This document shows positions 37,083 through 37,173 of a stretch of 37,173 bases of DNA, one piece after another; the first letter of the stretch is position 1, and every line of letters begins with the position of its first letter. A program made the translations under genes and the position numbers. Below the pieces are notes generated by a model. It did no database searches. It worked only from the letters and a program-made list of their open reading frames with translations, and was not told where the DNA came from. Origin of the DNA: Chloroflexota bacterium (lineage in GTDB: Bacteria > Chloroflexota > Anaerolineae > Aggregatilineales > Phototrophicaceae); assembly GCA_026707225.1 (NCBI GenBank), contig JAPOXG010000048.1, forward strand, positions 1 through 37,173, read 5' to 3'.

Positions 37083-37125
37083 ACCCCTCACCCCCCGGCC
37101 CCCCTCTCCCACAAGCGGCTGAGGA
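37083..37125. repeat. C-rich element, second repeat family
   Basis: CCCCTCACCCCCCGGCCCCC followed by CTCTCCCACAAG resembles the elements at 13300 and 16678. It sits just upstream of the permease start at the right edge of the window; the ribosome binding site of that gene (GAGGGG on the minus strand) is taken from its end. Confidence 0.5.
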
Positions 37126-37173
37126 GCGGACATGTTTGTGGCGATGTAAATAGCGGCGAAAGAGAAATGATGT

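Overview
The window looks like a stretch of a GC-rich bacterial chromosome dedicated to uptake and breakdown of sugars, sugar acids and sulfated or glycosidic material. The overall style suggests a free-living Chloroflexota bacterium (Anaerolineae/Caldilineae-like): many binding-protein ABC importers, an alanine/threonine/glutamine-rich secreted protein, and dense short palindromic 'GTAGGGGCGA...TCGCCC' repeats between genes. This taxonomic guess is inference from style, not from a marker gene. No rRNA, tRNA, CRISPR array, transposase or integrase was seen.

Layout. 1-321: no credible gene. 322-9940: a mixed block with a PfkB sugar kinase, an MFS carrier, a BtrH_N/DUF4872-like protein, a cysteine-type sulfatase, a more AT-rich DEDDh exonuclease with a C-terminal membrane hairpin, a RhmD-like sugar-acid dehydratase divergent from a zinc sugar-alcohol dehydrogenase, and a cupin. 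10023-10706: ribose-5-phosphate isomerase A on the minus strand, flanked on both sides by CACCGAG-type repeats. 10850-22850: a long plus-strand run of a TIM-barrel sugar isomerase/epimerase, a GH4 glycosidase, a complete five-gene Opp/Dpp-type importer (order D-A-B-C-F), a DUF4870-like membrane protein, an AraD-like aldolase/epimerase and L-arabinose isomerase. 23039-24952: a minus-strand secreted, low-complexity protein with one fibronectin-III-like domain, polyglutamine and proline-rich linkers. 25505-28135: an APC permease fused to two universal-stress domains. 28197-32682: a minus-strand sugar importer (family 1 binding protein, MalF-like and MalG-like permeases) followed by a tandem SnoaL-like protein. 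32789-37073: a second minus-strand Opp/Dpp-type importer (B-C-D-F) whose binding protein is not in the window.

How it fits together (inference): the GH4 enzyme, the Opp-type importer and arabinose isomerase lie together on one strand, so the 'oligopeptide' transporter may really import an oligosaccharide or glycoside, with released sugars going to the pentose phosphate pathway through AraA, an unidentified ribulokinase, AraD and RpiA. The RhmD-like dehydratase, dehydrogenase, sulfatase and PfkB kinase would extend the range to deoxy-sugar acids and sulfated sugars.

The most distinctive non-coding signal is the palindromic repeat family: arm sequences differ between copies but the two arms change together, and copies sit inside operons, including between a binding-protein gene and its permease genes. 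The most distinctive proteins are the exonuclease with a membrane hairpin, the BtrH-like protein lacking the expected His-Cys pair, the APC-USP-USP fusion, and the low-complexity fibronectin-III protein.
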